Assembly: GCF_900177425.1 (NCBI RefSeq)
Contig: NZ_LT840184.1
Location: forward strand, 5,949,787 to 6,013,786
From: Paenibacillus uliginis N3/975
GTDB lineage: Bacteria; Bacillota; Bacilli; Paenibacillales; Paenibacillaceae
DNA: 64,000 nt
Reading direction: 5' to 3'
A program made the position numbers and the translations under genes. Each line of letters begins with the position of its first letter. The first letter of the stretch is position 1. Under the pieces are notes generated by a model. That model saw nothing but the letters and a program-made list of their open reading frames with translations. It had not been told where the DNA came from and ran no database searches. This document shows, one piece after another, positions 54,859 through 63,647 of this stretch.

Positions 54859-56439
54859 CTAGCCATGTAACCCTCCCGTTAAGCGGGGGCTATGACGATA
54901 GGGTCCTACCGGGATTTGGATTAGGCTGGTTAATCCTCCCGAAGTCATCTTGTAGATTTCATCACATAATCTGGCATCAAATCCGAGGAGCGGATGTCCC
55001 CCTAACCCGATAGCCGATGCTGCTAACAGCAAACGCTGTACGAGCATCCCCGCTTCCATCTGTTGGATGCGGTATCCCCTATACCCCATCGCTGTTACGA
55101 GATGATCCTTGTCCCCTGCTATATGAAAGCATAGCGGCACTTGAAACAGGTTCACATTATCAGAAGGCATTCCTTGCTGCAGCTGGAGCCGATGATCCCC
55201 ATGACGTATCAATCGTAATGCATGAGCAGCGCTGTCATAATAGTAAGCACCTTCCGGAATACCATCAACGTTATACAAACAGACGTACAATGAAACGCGG
55301 GAAACAGGGTTCTCACGGTCCCCATCCAAATCATTCCAATATTTGAAGGAAGCCGTTGCCTCCTGCAGCAGTAAGGCCAGCTGCTCTTGGCTTACCTTGC
55401 TCATCATAAAGTCACTGTCCGGCGAATACCGCTTTCGGCTTACTGACGCCAGATCATACAACAATCGCTTCACGCGGGGAAGAGCCACCGCTTGATCCTC
55501 ACAGTGAACGATCATCTCCTCCCCGATTCGCGGTATCGACCGAAGCGATTCCAATAGGGATGCTTCGTTCATTTTGATTAGCATCGGAAATTCCTTAACC
55601 CTCCAGGACCGGACGTAATGATTATGCTGAACCGTTGGCAACTCCCGGCATAATTCGGTGGCGGAGACAATCTCCTCTCCCTCATTCCTATTGGCAAACC
55701 CGGGGATTGCGGGCTCCACCGACAGCGGAATCACCGCATACACGCTTTCCTCTTGTTCGGATACCCCGAGAAGATCATTCACGGCTCGATCAAGAAACTG
55801 AAAAAACACCCCCGACGCAAAGCCAAACCGTTTGGCTACTTCCAAGAGTTGCCCGATCAGCGCACCCGCATCAAGTCCTTGCAGGCGGTAGGAAAAGTTA
55901 TTGTATTTAAAAAAGTTTTTCCAAAACATAGTCGATACAAAAACCGCACCAAAGCAAGCCGAAGCGTCATAGCGATTACCAAGAGCCCTGGCTAAATAAG
56001 AATCGAAGTCACCTTCGCGTAGCAACACCAAACGGTGATGAGCCACATCATAATGGTATACCCCCGCAGGCAAATCCTCTATTTTCAGATACACGTATAA
56101 TTCATTCGGATATAACGCTCCCCCGGAGGGAGCAAACCGCCGGTACAGCTGCAGCAGGCCCATGGTTTGCACCATGGAATTCGAGGCAAGGACTGACTGG
56201 GACAATTGAGTGAGCCCGAATACATACCAGAGAAAATGACCTATTAGACGAAGGTCGGGCTTCACCGGCGTTTCACCGCCTTCGAGCGTCAGCGGTACTT
56301 CCGGAGATAACGGAACCACAGGTAAACCGCGATAGAGCTTATATGCAAGCGGTCCGTCTTCCCAATCCACCACCAAGTCCAGCGGTTTGGTCTTGTCAAT
56401 GTCATACTGCAGATTGTGCAGAAACGCCTCCAGACTCAT
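54859..56439 (-). CDS. SagB-type dehydrogenase, tandem nitroreductase domains
   Basis: 526 residues with two nitroreductase-like FMN domains. The first (about 65-260) has RRFAPSGGALYPNELYVYL and RLQGLDAGALIGQLLEVAKR; the second (about 345-515) has the weaker SRVSLYVCLYNVDGIPEG and QQMEAGMLVQRLLLAA. SagB enzymes oxidise azolines, made by the cyclodehydratase, to azoles. The duplicated form is normal for heterocycloanthracin-type loci. GGAGGG precedes the ATG. Last gene of the operon. Confidence 0.88.
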   Translation of the reverse strand: MSLEAFLHNLQYDIDKTKPLDLVVDWEDGPLAYKLYRGLPVVPLSPEVPLTLEGGETPVKPDLRLIGHFLWYVFGLTQLSQSVLASNSMVQTMGLLQLYRRFAPSGGALYPNELYVYLKIEDLPAGVYHYDVAHHRLVLLREGDFDSYLARALGNRYDASACFGAVFVSTMFWKNFFKYNNFSYRLQGLDAGALIGQLLEVAKRFGFASGVFFQFLDRAVNDLLGVSEQEESVYAVIPLSVEPAIPGFANRNEGEEIVSATELCRELPTVQHNHYVRSWRVKEFPMLIKMNEASLLESLRSIPRIGEEMIVHCEDQAVALPRVKRLLYDLASVSRKRYSPDSDFMMSKVSQEQLALLLQEATASFKYWNDLDGDRENPVSRVSLYVCLYNVDGIPEGAYYYDSAAHALRLIRHGDHRLQLQQGMPSDNVNLFQVPLCFHIAGDKDHLVTAMGYRGYRIQQMEAGMLVQRLLLAASAIGLGGHPLLGFDARLCDEIYKMTSGGLTSLIQIPVGPYRHSPRLTGGLHG

Positions 56440-56498
56440 CCTTGTCCCTCCTTATATGAACGAGGGTGGTCAACCACGCCACGTTTCTATTTTTGATA

Positions 56499-58442
56499 CT
56501 ATGGAAATGGATGCGGATATGGATTGAGATCTTCTAGCTTAAGCGGCTCCTTCGCGTACCCGAGTTCCACAGGTACCCGGAGCACCCGCTCCAACCCTGC
56601 CAGGCGGGTAAACTGATGACCGAATGTCATCGGCAGCATCCCCGGGATCAGCACTTTCACGCAATGCAGTCCATTTCGATTAATTTCCGGCGCTGTTACA
56701 TCCACCACGATCACATCGAGATTCAATCGGTGGAATGCATTAAGAATGTCCTTCAGATCATCCGTTAAATCGGTATGCCTTGCCCCCCGCTTAAACTCCT
56801 CTTCAAACGTTCTCAACGGGCGATTGTCATCCAGCAAAAATTGCAGGCGCTCCTCCGCTTGCGGCAATCCGTAAAGTAGTGAATGATCCTCCATCTCCTG
56901 TACCAGGGATGAATCATGGAACATTCGAACATACGCCTCCCGGTTCGCATCCAATTTCTCGTCAAGCGTCAGCACCATACCGGCCAACTCGTGAACCGCA
57001 CTTTTCACGGCCCGTATCGGATCTGGATGAGCTCCGGCTGCACAGATGAGATTCACTCCTGTTTGTTTCCTGTTTTTCGCCACTCCCCACACGCTTGGAA
57101 TCCCATTCTCCATCGTCGAATTGAAGAAATACACATCAAACCCTGCCACTGCCTGCAAACGATCGATCATCAATCGCAATTCTTGGTCGTTAGCGGAATT
57201 TAGGTCAAGGCGCGGGAGAGGCAGCTGCGCATACCATGTCATTAGAAATGAATCCCGCTCCACCACTTCCAATATGCCGTAAAAAATAGCCTCCTCCAAA
57301 CTTCCACCTAACGCACATCCGTTGGAAGTTTCAAACACAAAGCTGTGCCCGCAGCCCATGCTGTAATAGGCAAGCTGTTCCGGAACTAGAATCGGACGCT
57401 CTTGCAAAAACGAATAGCCCCATACCCAATTCATCGGGTGGTCAGGATTAAACGTTGTGTACGGAGCCCCCGGCTGGGCATATTGTTCCTCCGTATGCAC
57501 CCCTACTTTGACGGGATCGAGTGCTTGATCTTTCAAATTGTTGAAGCTGTCACGGACTACCGTCCGTTTGCTTCGAGGCGCCAGACCGCAGTACCGCTCC
57601 AACCCCTCCAATATGGCGGTCAACTCGCTCACCGCATAGGAATGAGTCCGGCCTGCTGTTCCAACGTCCTCTGCGAACAACGGCAGATTCACACTCACAT
57701 CGGCAAATAGCGACTTGAGATCAACCATTTTCCCATTCAAAAAACCGGTCTGGTAATCCATGTAGTCTTGGGTCAAAACTTTACTCAGCTCATCCACCCG
57801 GCGGCAGCGGTAACTGTCTGAGCTGATCTTTGGACTTGGTTCTAGCGAAATATGGGCTGCTGTCGATGAATCGTCAGGCAATTGACTACAAACCGGACAT
57901 AGCGGGTCAGGGAGAATGAGGTGAAGTGTGCTCTCCAGCGTTTTAAGGTTGATCAAAAACACACTCCCTGCAGATTGAACCGTTTCGCCTTGTAACACTC
58001 TCCGTGCCTCTACTACCAGCAAGTGAGCCACCTGCAAAAGTCCTGTACGTGACGCCCATGCATCACGCAGCATTCCCCCATGTGTCACCAGCCTCTGCTG
58101 CAGCTCCCGCATTTCCTTGCGTTCGCGTCCTGCCATGAGGCGCCGCGTGTCTGCACACTGGGAGCACCCTTGTGTACCCGGGCGAACCAGCGGTCCGATC
58201 ACGCCCTCACCAAATGAAACAAAGCCGCGAAGCCAAGGAATGCCGGCGGACTGCAGCACCTCTTCTGCCTTTTGATGAACGTAAGGATGCCAAGCATCGT
58301 GCAACACCAGAGCCAAATCTACCGCTTCCGGTACTCCTGCCTCGAAATCGATCTGACGAACGACCTCAAATTGGGTTGACAGTTCTCCGCACACGCAGTC
58401 CGCCAGCACCCCTTCGCCAACAATCACAATCATAGCGCTCAC
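56499..58442 (-). CDS. YcaO cyclodehydratase with N-terminal E1-like domain (SagD-type)
   Basis: 647 residues. The N-terminal part (1-200) is a reduced ThiF/E1-like domain with CSQC and CPVC, four Cys likely holding zinc. The YcaO domain (about 215-640) has SELTAILEGLERYCG and LEEAIFYGILEVVERDSFLM, ATP-binding residues, and ends NPYPHPFP, the Pro-rich C-terminus of azoline-forming YcaO enzymes. It activates backbone amides of the precursor with ATP to close thiazolines at Cys. GTG start overlaps the partner stop by 4 bases. Confidence 0.9.
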   Translation of the reverse strand: MSAMIVIVGEGVLADCVCGELSTQFEVVRQIDFEAGVPEAVDLALVLHDAWHPYVHQKAEEVLQSAGIPWLRGFVSFGEGVIGPLVRPGTQGCSQCADTRRLMAGRERKEMRELQQRLVTHGGMLRDAWASRTGLLQVAHLLVVEARRVLQGETVQSAGSVFLINLKTLESTLHLILPDPLCPVCSQLPDDSSTAAHISLEPSPKISSDSYRCRRVDELSKVLTQDYMDYQTGFLNGKMVDLKSLFADVSVNLPLFAEDVGTAGRTHSYAVSELTAILEGLERYCGLAPRSKRTVVRDSFNNLKDQALDPVKVGVHTEEQYAQPGAPYTTFNPDHPMNWVWGYSFLQERPILVPEQLAYYSMGCGHSFVFETSNGCALGGSLEEAIFYGILEVVERDSFLMTWYAQLPLPRLDLNSANDQELRLMIDRLQAVAGFDVYFFNSTMENGIPSVWGVAKNRKQTGVNLICAAGAHPDPIRAVKSAVHELAGMVLTLDEKLDANREAYVRMFHDSSLVQEMEDHSLLYGLPQAEERLQFLLDDNRPLRTFEEEFKRGARHTDLTDDLKDILNAFHRLNLDVIVVDVTAPEINRNGLHCVKVLIPGMLPMTFGHQFTRLAGLERVLRVPVELGYAKEPLKLEDLNPYPHPFP

Positions 58443-60397
58443 CGGGATCCCTCCTCTCGTAGCACCGCGCCAAACACCCCTGCCACTTCCTCCTTCAAAA
58501 ACGGTTCTACCGCCAGATCGAAGACCAACAGCCTCTTACGGTTCCGATTCAAAACCTGTAAGGCGGACTGCAGAACCTCCGATTGTGACGATGCTTCACA
58601 TGTAGGGATCTCAAGGCTTAGTGGGGCCTGTTCTTCCAGATGTACGGTCGAAAACTCCAATGATTGCGATTTGATGCCATCCGGTTGGTTTTGTGCCCCC
58701 AGCAGAGCCTGTTGTAATGCCTTCCGCAAAGCCAATGTCACATTTAAGTCTACACTGCCATACCAGCAATCACTCGTACCGACCCATACCACAGGAAATC
58801 CGGACACTTCCTCTCCCAAGGCGATCACCGGTGCTCCCTTCATCGTCGTCAATGCCTCTATATAAAAAAGGCAGTGTTTATCTTCTACCGCACCTAACTG
58901 TACCGGAGAGACCGAAGGCAACTGACACGCCTGCTGCTTGCCCAATACTTCGTCTAAACACCTTTGCAACCCTCGGCAAATGCCTTCCGCAACCGTTTCT
59001 CCTGCTCCGATGCCAATAAACTCCTGCGTTTCAATCCAGCTGCCCTCTACTCCCGGATGGGAGGGCAGCGTCGAAACGATCCGATCTGCCATTCGCGAAA
59101 CATATGCTTCAAGCCCGACCAGCCCCGCTTCCCGCCGCGCCTCCTCATGCGTCAGAGCGGTACAGATCATTTCCGGTAGCAGCCCAGCCGGTCCTTCCGA
59201 TAACGGATCGATAGCCTGAACGCGGCACTGAGAGAGCGGTAGCTGCGTTAAATCCCCCTCCTCCCAAACATGAAAAATCCCTGATTCCACCGATGTCAGC
59301 CGGCTGAAATGAGGAATCAATCCGTTCTCACTTTTGTTTGTTCCCCGTTCAAGCTGAAGATCGAAATCATGAATCCATTCAGGTGCGCTAAGTCCGGTCA
59401 CAAGCGGATGGGGCAGGAACGAATGCCACGTTCCTTCCAAAGTCTCCAGATTAAGCAGAAAAAATCGATTATTCTGTTCCGAATCGTTCGCTCCCGTAAT
59501 CTTTTTAAATAGTTCAAACACGCTCACATTGGCCAACATCGCTCCCGCTGTGGAAGAAAAGGTGTGCAGTTGTGGGTCTTTAGAAATTGCGGATTGGTGT
59601 AGGCGACGCCACGCTGACTCCCAGCATCCCTCAAGATCCGGATGTACTAACGGTCCCGCCAGACCCACCTGTTGCAAACATACAGCAGAAATAAATACCT
59701 TCTTCTCCTCCTTGCAAGCCGCATGAAGAACTCGAAGTTCCCGGGCATCGTCCTCCCGTGACACAAACAAAATCGAATCAAACGGCCTCACAGCCTCCCG
59801 CCAACAACTCCCCCCCTCCTTCTGCAAGGTAACCTCCTCTATTGCCACCTCGGAGTCGGTTTTACGGGCATGTGCCGCCAGTTCTGACATCCGTTGCTGA
59901 TCCGTCGAATCTGAACCCGAGACCAGTACATGAAATTTGGGCAATCCGGATTCAAGGAGCGCTGAAATCGCCGAGATCAAAAATGGACCGGAACCGACCA
60001 CCAATACTTTGGTCTGACGATAGGACTGAAAACGATACGCACCCGAATCACCGAAATGATCCAAAAATTCAATTTGAGAAGCATACTTTTTGAGAACCTC
60101 TTCCGGCAATTGATGTGGAGTATCTTGGCTCACATCCCGAGCAAAGCCGTTACGATACAAAACTTCTGCAATTTCATATACCTGATTCCGGTGTTGGTCC
60201 GGCAATCCGTCAGTCAAATCCCCCAATCTATGCTCCCCATTGAATATCGGTATCAGTGTTTCAATCCACTGATCGATCGCCTCACCTTCCATGCGGAACG
60301 AGCTTACATTGTTTCGAAAATACACACCGCTCAAATCAGGGAGAAAAAATGTATCCCTTTTAACCTTTAGACGCATCGAAGGGTTCAAATTTGTCAT
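58439..60397 (-). CDS. thiazole-peptide maturation protein (ThiF-like, Ocin-ThiF type)
   Basis: 652 residues. The first 85 residues look like a PqqD-type leader-binding unit (LPDLSGVYFRNNVSSFRMEGEA). An E1-like Rossmann part follows (TKVLVVGSGPFLISAISALLESG), then a C-terminal YcaO-like half without a clear active site. This is the partner protein typical of Bacillus heterocycloanthracin loci, presenting the leader to the cyclodehydratase. ATG 60397 with GGAGGAGG upstream is chosen; the open frame goes 39 codons further without a start signal. Confidence 0.85.
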   Translation of the reverse strand: MTNLNPSMRLKVKRDTFFLPDLSGVYFRNNVSSFRMEGEAIDQWIETLIPIFNGEHRLGDLTDGLPDQHRNQVYEIAEVLYRNGFARDVSQDTPHQLPEEVLKKYASQIEFLDHFGDSGAYRFQSYRQTKVLVVGSGPFLISAISALLESGLPKFHVLVSGSDSTDQQRMSELAAHARKTDSEVAIEEVTLQKEGGSCWREAVRPFDSILFVSREDDARELRVLHAACKEEKKVFISAVCLQQVGLAGPLVHPDLEGCWESAWRRLHQSAISKDPQLHTFSSTAGAMLANVSVFELFKKITGANDSEQNNRFFLLNLETLEGTWHSFLPHPLVTGLSAPEWIHDFDLQLERGTNKSENGLIPHFSRLTSVESGIFHVWEEGDLTQLPLSQCRVQAIDPLSEGPAGLLPEMICTALTHEEARREAGLVGLEAYVSRMADRIVSTLPSHPGVEGSWIETQEFIGIGAGETVAEGICRGLQRCLDEVLGKQQACQLPSVSPVQLGAVEDKHCLFYIEALTTMKGAPVIALGEEVSGFPVVWVGTSDCWYGSVDLNVTLALRKALQQALLGAQNQPDGIKSQSLEFSTVHLEEQAPLSLEIPTCEASSQSEVLQSALQVLNRNRKRLLVFDLAVEPFLKEEVAGVFGAVLREEGSR

Positions 60398-60526
60398 TCT
60401 ATTCCTCCTCCGTAGGCTGTTCTCAATCTGCCTCAACACTTCACAAGTAATCTTATGTACAGCTATTTGTCCCTCATGACTGTAACGTTTGAACTTCTGC
60501 CCTTTCGTTACCAACGCAAAACACCC

Positions 60527-60558
60527 CTAAATTAGATTAGATTAACCCAGGGGTTTTT
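60527..60558 (-). terminator. weak hairpin between thiazole precursor and enzyme genes
   Basis: ACCCCT (60533-60538) and AGGGGT (60549-60554) form a 6-bp stem; on the minus strand GTGTTTTG follows. It may cause partial termination after the precursor. Confidence 0.4.
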
Positions 60559-60687
60559 CTAACATCTATTTTAGGGATGCACATCAAAATGATACACGTT
60601 CCTTTCTCTTCTCATTAAGCAGCCACTGTTTCCGTAGAGAAATAAGTAATATTGGACACAAACATTGCCTTATCGGCAAAAACTACC

Positions 60688-60951
60688 TTATCGTCCTCCA
60701 CGGTGACAGTTCTGACAGTTCTGACAGTTATGGCAGTTATGGCAGTTATGGCAGTTGTGGCAGTTTTGGCAATTGAAGCAGTTTTGACAATTGAAGCAAT
60801 TAGAACAATTGAAGCACCTGAAGCAATTGAAACAATTGAAGAAGAAGCACAGTCGAGCTGACTGATCGCTTTGAGCGTTCCAAGGAGTCATCTCACTCGC
60901 CTTAAACTTGGAAACATTCAATTTCTGCAGATCATTTTTAAAATCATTCAT
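60688..60951 (-). CDS. thiazole/oxazole-modified peptide precursor (heterocycloanthracin/sonorensin-like)
   Basis: 87 residues. The leader MNDFKNDLQKLNVSKFKASE has the conserved start of this precursor family; the core begins near Arg33. Cys occur at 35 and then at every third residue from 40 to 82 (15 in a row), mostly as N-C-F, N-C-Q or N-C-H, and the end is HRGGR. If all Cys are cyclised, up to 16 thiazoles would form. ATG 60951 has GGAGG 7 bases before it. First gene of the operon. Confidence 0.92.
   Translation of the reverse strand: MNDFKNDLQKLNVSKFKASEMTPWNAQSDQSARLCFFFNCFNCFRCFNCSNCFNCQNCFNCQNCHNCHNCHNCHNCQNCQNCHRGGR
60703..60837 (-). repeat. tandem 9-bp repeat coding the Cys-rich core
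   Basis: Fifteen imperfect copies of a 9-base unit (plus-strand forms TGGCAGTTA, TGACAGTTC and AAGCAATTG) encode the N-C-x triplets. Three blocks of near-identical units suggest recent local duplication, so copy number may vary between strains. Confidence 0.85.
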
Positions 60952-61173
60952 ACTCTTACCTCCATTTTTAAAAAACCGTTTTACTGGCAGCATAAACGCC
61001 AATTCTAATACTCATGACAACATATGAATCGCGCTCCGCTCTTGTTACTGATCTAAATGCCTATATTTTCTTTTTCTTCGTAAATCCAAGCTCGAAATTG
61101 CTTCTCCGTGTTAGCTGAGACAACACTATAAAAAAGAGCTTTTCCGGCTGAACAGAGTCATGCAGGGAAATAC
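60952..61173. other. upstream region of the thiazole precursor
   Basis: About 220 bases that should hold the precursor promoter. AT-rich stretches occur, but I could not choose a convincing -35/-10 pair, and no gene is seen. Confidence 0.35.
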
Positions 61174-61215
61174 AAAAAGAAGCCTGCCACCATTACAGTG
61201 GCAAAGCTCCTTTTT
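61174..61215. terminator. bidirectional hairpin terminator
   Basis: TGCCAC (61185-61190) and GTGGCA (61198-61203) form the inner stem, with flanking AAAAAG and CCTTTTT. It lies between the DUF5655-like remnant and the thiazole precursor. Confidence 0.5.
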
Positions 61216-61238
61216 CGTTGTTGTGGATTTATAGTATG

Positions 61239-61280
61239 GAGGCGAACCGTGGCTGTGCGAAAACACAATCCGTCGCTGCG
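61239..61280 (+). repeat. dispersed hairpin repeat, copy B
   Basis: Begins GAGGCGAACCGTGG as in copies A and C and ends ACACAATCCGTCGC plus TGCG. The inner stem has decayed. Confidence 0.55.
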
Positions 61281-61337
61281 TGATGCTCAGACTGTGTAGG
61301 GAGGTGGCGTAGTAAATCATCCAAAAAGTCGAGAATG

Positions 61338-61547
61338 TTAACTTGCTTCATAACTCTTAAGTAACAATGATTTGGCCTTTTTAAACTGCTCGTCATTCAC
61401 GATTGTTATTTCAAGTTCACCGGTTCCATAGTGCCTGATCTTTCTCACATCTCTGGTGAATCCTGGTTCAATAGTGATGGAGTCGGGATTCACCTTCACA
61501 TATACTGTAATTTTCTTCGATTGGGGGTGAATCTCGATACAGTTCCG
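61338..61547 (-). pseudogene. C-terminal remnant of a DUF5655-like protein
   Basis: An open frame with no start codon or ribosome binding site reads KKITVYVKVNPDS, then TRDVRKIRHYGTGELEITI, then AKSLLLKSYEAS before TAA. This is the end pattern of DUF5655-type domains (rDV-x-HyGTGdlE, then LI-SYe). An in-frame stop bounds it upstream, so only about 69 codons remain. Confidence 0.6.
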
Positions 61548-61773
61548 TCAAAGCAAACCGAGGGGAGTCCAACCCCTATTCGAAGATAACGATAGCACAA
61601 GCTTCTACGGGTTAGTGACAGATTTGATGTCACCCTGAACACACAGTGCCCCTCCTGAAGATTTATCATTGCTTATTCATTTACCCTAACTATACCCACA
61701 AGTAAAAGCTCTACCATTTGATCTAACGCCTTCTCTAAAGTTAATTCCTTTTGAATGGCAGCCTGATAATCCA

Positions 61774-62070
61774 TCAACTGATAGGAGCAACATCTAAATC
61801 AAATTTTTTACCATTTATTTTGGCATTTTTATGACCCATAAATAATTCGATCGTATTTTCTGCATCAATAATAGTAACTTTTCTTGTTTTAGAGTTCCAT
61901 TTAATTTGAGCGCCTAAATTTTCGGTTATAATCCTAATAGGTAGTAAAGTTCTATCACTTTCAGAAATCAAATTGGCATTTTTTATTATAGATCCATTTA
62001 TAAATAATGCTACAAAATCTTTGCTAATTAACTCTTTGGTAGAGTCGCCATATAGGATATAAAACTCGCT
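61774..62070 (-). pseudogene. remnant of a copper-amine-oxidase-like stalk-domain protein
   Basis: The frame is open between stops, without a start. It reads FVALFINGSIIKNANLI, then LPIRIITENLGAQIKWN, then TRKVTIIDAENTIELFMG and NAKINGKKFDLDVAPIS. This is the PF07833 repeat found in many Paenibacillus surface proteins. It stops where the family normally goes on with a proline-led strand, and the upstream secretion signal is missing. Confidence 0.65.
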
Positions 62071-62158
62071 TTACAACCAATTACACACATGCATTATTTA
62101 TCAACAAAATCAGAAATTTCTGCCACTATTGATTTTTATAATACTACCTCACTATTTT

Positions 62159-62197
62159 AAAAAAAGAACACCCAGACCTCTTTCGGTCTAGGTGTTC
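62159..62197 (-). terminator. strong terminator downstream of the small membrane protein
   Basis: GAACACC-C-AGACC and GGTCT-A-GGTGTTC pair with one mismatch around a 6-base loop; the minus strand continues with seven T. Confidence 0.8.
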
Positions 62198-62204
62198 ATG
62201 ATTT

Positions 62205-62299
62205 TTAGCTGAAGACGTAAGTTCCAACATGGTGAATGCCATTTTGGGCGTTGCCGAAACCGTAAAGGACAACGTACAAGGCTCCGTCCTCACGATCCA
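62205..62299 (-). pseudogene. short C-terminal gene remnant
   Basis: On the minus strand LDREDGALYVVLYGFG, then NAQNGIHHVGTYVFS and TAA are read in a different frame from the overlapping membrane protein end. It runs directly into the strong terminator, as a gene end would. No start remains. Family not recognised. Confidence 0.35.
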
Positions 62300-62679
62300 A
62301 CATGCCCAATCGCCGTCACAAAGAGAAAGAGAAATACAGCCATTGATGTGTTAATTATTTCGAAAAGCGTAAGCGGCTTAGACATTTTAGTCGGTGATTT
62401 CGGAAAAATACCAGCTAAGTCGATAATGTACACGATAAAGTATAAAACAGCGATGATTTGCGTGATGAAAATGGCATGAGAATGTGATATCAACAAGAGA
62501 TAGCACGCGATGAACGACGTAATTCCAAGTAAGATAAGAAACAGATTAAACCCCCAAAATACAACCCCTTTTAATTTTGAAAAATCTCTATTCTCAATCG
62601 GTCCTCCCGGAACCAATATCGCCAACAATGTTACATTTAAAAACACTACTAAACTTGCCATGATCATGATGTTCTGCAT
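62290..62679 (-). CDS. four-helix membrane protein, function unknown
   Basis: 129 residues with hydrophobic helices at about 4-24, 38-60, 66-87 and 105-125. A short polar loop (PGGPIENRDFSKLKG) lies between the first two. GAGAGG-type site before the ATG. I do not recognise the family. Its end overlaps a remnant in another frame, so a frameshifted or replaced C-terminus is possible. Confidence 0.6.
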   Translation of the reverse strand: MQNIMIMASLVVFLNVTLLAILVPGGPIENRDFSKLKGVVFWGFNLFLILLGITSFIACYLLLISHSHAIFITQIIAVLYFIVYIIDLAGIFPKSPTKMSKPLTLFEIINTSMAVFLFLFVTAIGHVGS

Positions 62680-62773
62680 CGTTATCTCTTCCTCTCATCT
62701 ATTAGTGTCTCCAGATTAACAGGAAGAAAAGAACGTGTATTGTAAAAAATCAGCATCTATGATCAGGCGTTCA

Positions 62774-63568
62774 TCACTTCTGACCATGCCATACATAACG
62801 AAGGGTTAACTCATGTGGCAGTTTCTCTAACTCTTTGACGGTTTTGCCTGCAAATTTCTTGGATGTTTTGATGAGGTGAGACTGATCATAGTAACGATAC
62901 TGCATATCCTTCCTCAATCCTTCATCCTCAACATGTTTTCTGAACTTCACAATATCTCCATAGACCTTTGGGGTCAGTCCGACATGTTTTTTGAAGAAAC
63001 GCTCCAACGTACTTACTGAAATACCAAAAAAATTCGCCATACTCACAATGTTCAAGTTTTCATACTCTCGTTCTACATATGTAAGCATTTTCTCTATGCG
63101 ACCAGTATCCTTTTTATTCAACGCAAATTTTTGTAGCAAATAATGATTGATTGCCGGGATATGTTGCTCCACATCTTTAGATCTCATCATCATTCGGTAC
63201 AGTTCATCTAGATCAGGGTCCACATCGATAGCCTGTACGATTCGCTCTGTCAATTCGAGGCTGGACACATGAAACAATTGTATAAACCCTAACGGAGTTA
63301 ATGAAATCCCGATTTGATACAGCTGTTGTCCATATCGAACATGTTTCGCCCTTTTCATTTGACCAATCACAACCGTATTGGGGATCACCATTTCCTGGTC
63401 TTCTCCCACCAGCCTATAAGCAGACCCATAATTGAAAATGATATTGATATGCCCCAGCGGCATAATAATATCTTCTCTGTTGTCATCAGCGGGAAAGTCG
63501 AAGTCTACGACCCAGATATAGTCCACTATCTTATGCAAGGCATTTATAGGTTCAAAGGTTCGAATCAT
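62774..63568 (-). CDS. AraC-family transcriptional regulator
   Basis: 264 residues. The N-terminal effector part includes DNREDIIMPLGHINIIFNYGS, similar to DUF6597-type AraC regulators. The C-terminal pair of helix-turn-helix motifs (about 165-260) has NIVSMANFFGISVSTLERFFKKHVGLTPKVYG (first) and YYDQSHLIKTSKKFAGKTVKEL (second). ATG 63568 is chosen because AAGGAG lies 9 bases before; the longer frame runs through repeat copy C. The target is unknown; the hydrolase upstream is a candidate. Confidence 0.86.
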   Translation of the reverse strand: MIRTFEPINALHKIVDYIWVVDFDFPADDNREDIIMPLGHINIIFNYGSAYRLVGEDQEMVIPNTVVIGQMKRAKHVRYGQQLYQIGISLTPLGFIQLFHVSSLELTERIVQAIDVDPDLDELYRMMMRSKDVEQHIPAINHYLLQKFALNKKDTGRIEKMLTYVEREYENLNIVSMANFFGISVSTLERFFKKHVGLTPKVYGDIVKFRKHVEDEGLRKDMQYRYYDQSHLIKTSKKFAGKTVKELEKLPHELTLRYVWHGQK

Positions 63569-63594
63569 CGTATGCATCTCCTTACTCACTGGTG

Positions 63595-63632
63595 GAGGCG
63601 AACCGTGGATCAACAAATCCACAATTCGCCGC
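63595..63632 (+). repeat. dispersed hairpin repeat, copy C
   Basis: The most intact copy: GGCGAA-CC-GTGGAT (63597-63610) pairs with ATCCAC-AA-TTCGCC (63617-63630) around CAACAA. It lies between the hydrolase stop and the AraC start. Confidence 0.7.
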
Positions 63633-63647
63633 AGCAAAGTAAGTTGT

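Noticed and set aside
60703..60837. Tandem short repeats as a CRISPR array
   Set aside because: The unit is 9 bases with no spacers and is in frame with the Cys-x-x protein repeat.
60652..60861. Plus-strand open frame rich in Val/Ala/Met/Ile over the thiazole precursor
   Set aside because: It is the antisense of the 9-bp repeat; the minus frame has leader, ribosome binding site and matching enzymes.
61126..61320. Minus-strand 64-codon open frame
   Set aside because: It covers a terminator hairpin and repeat copy B; composition is not protein-like.
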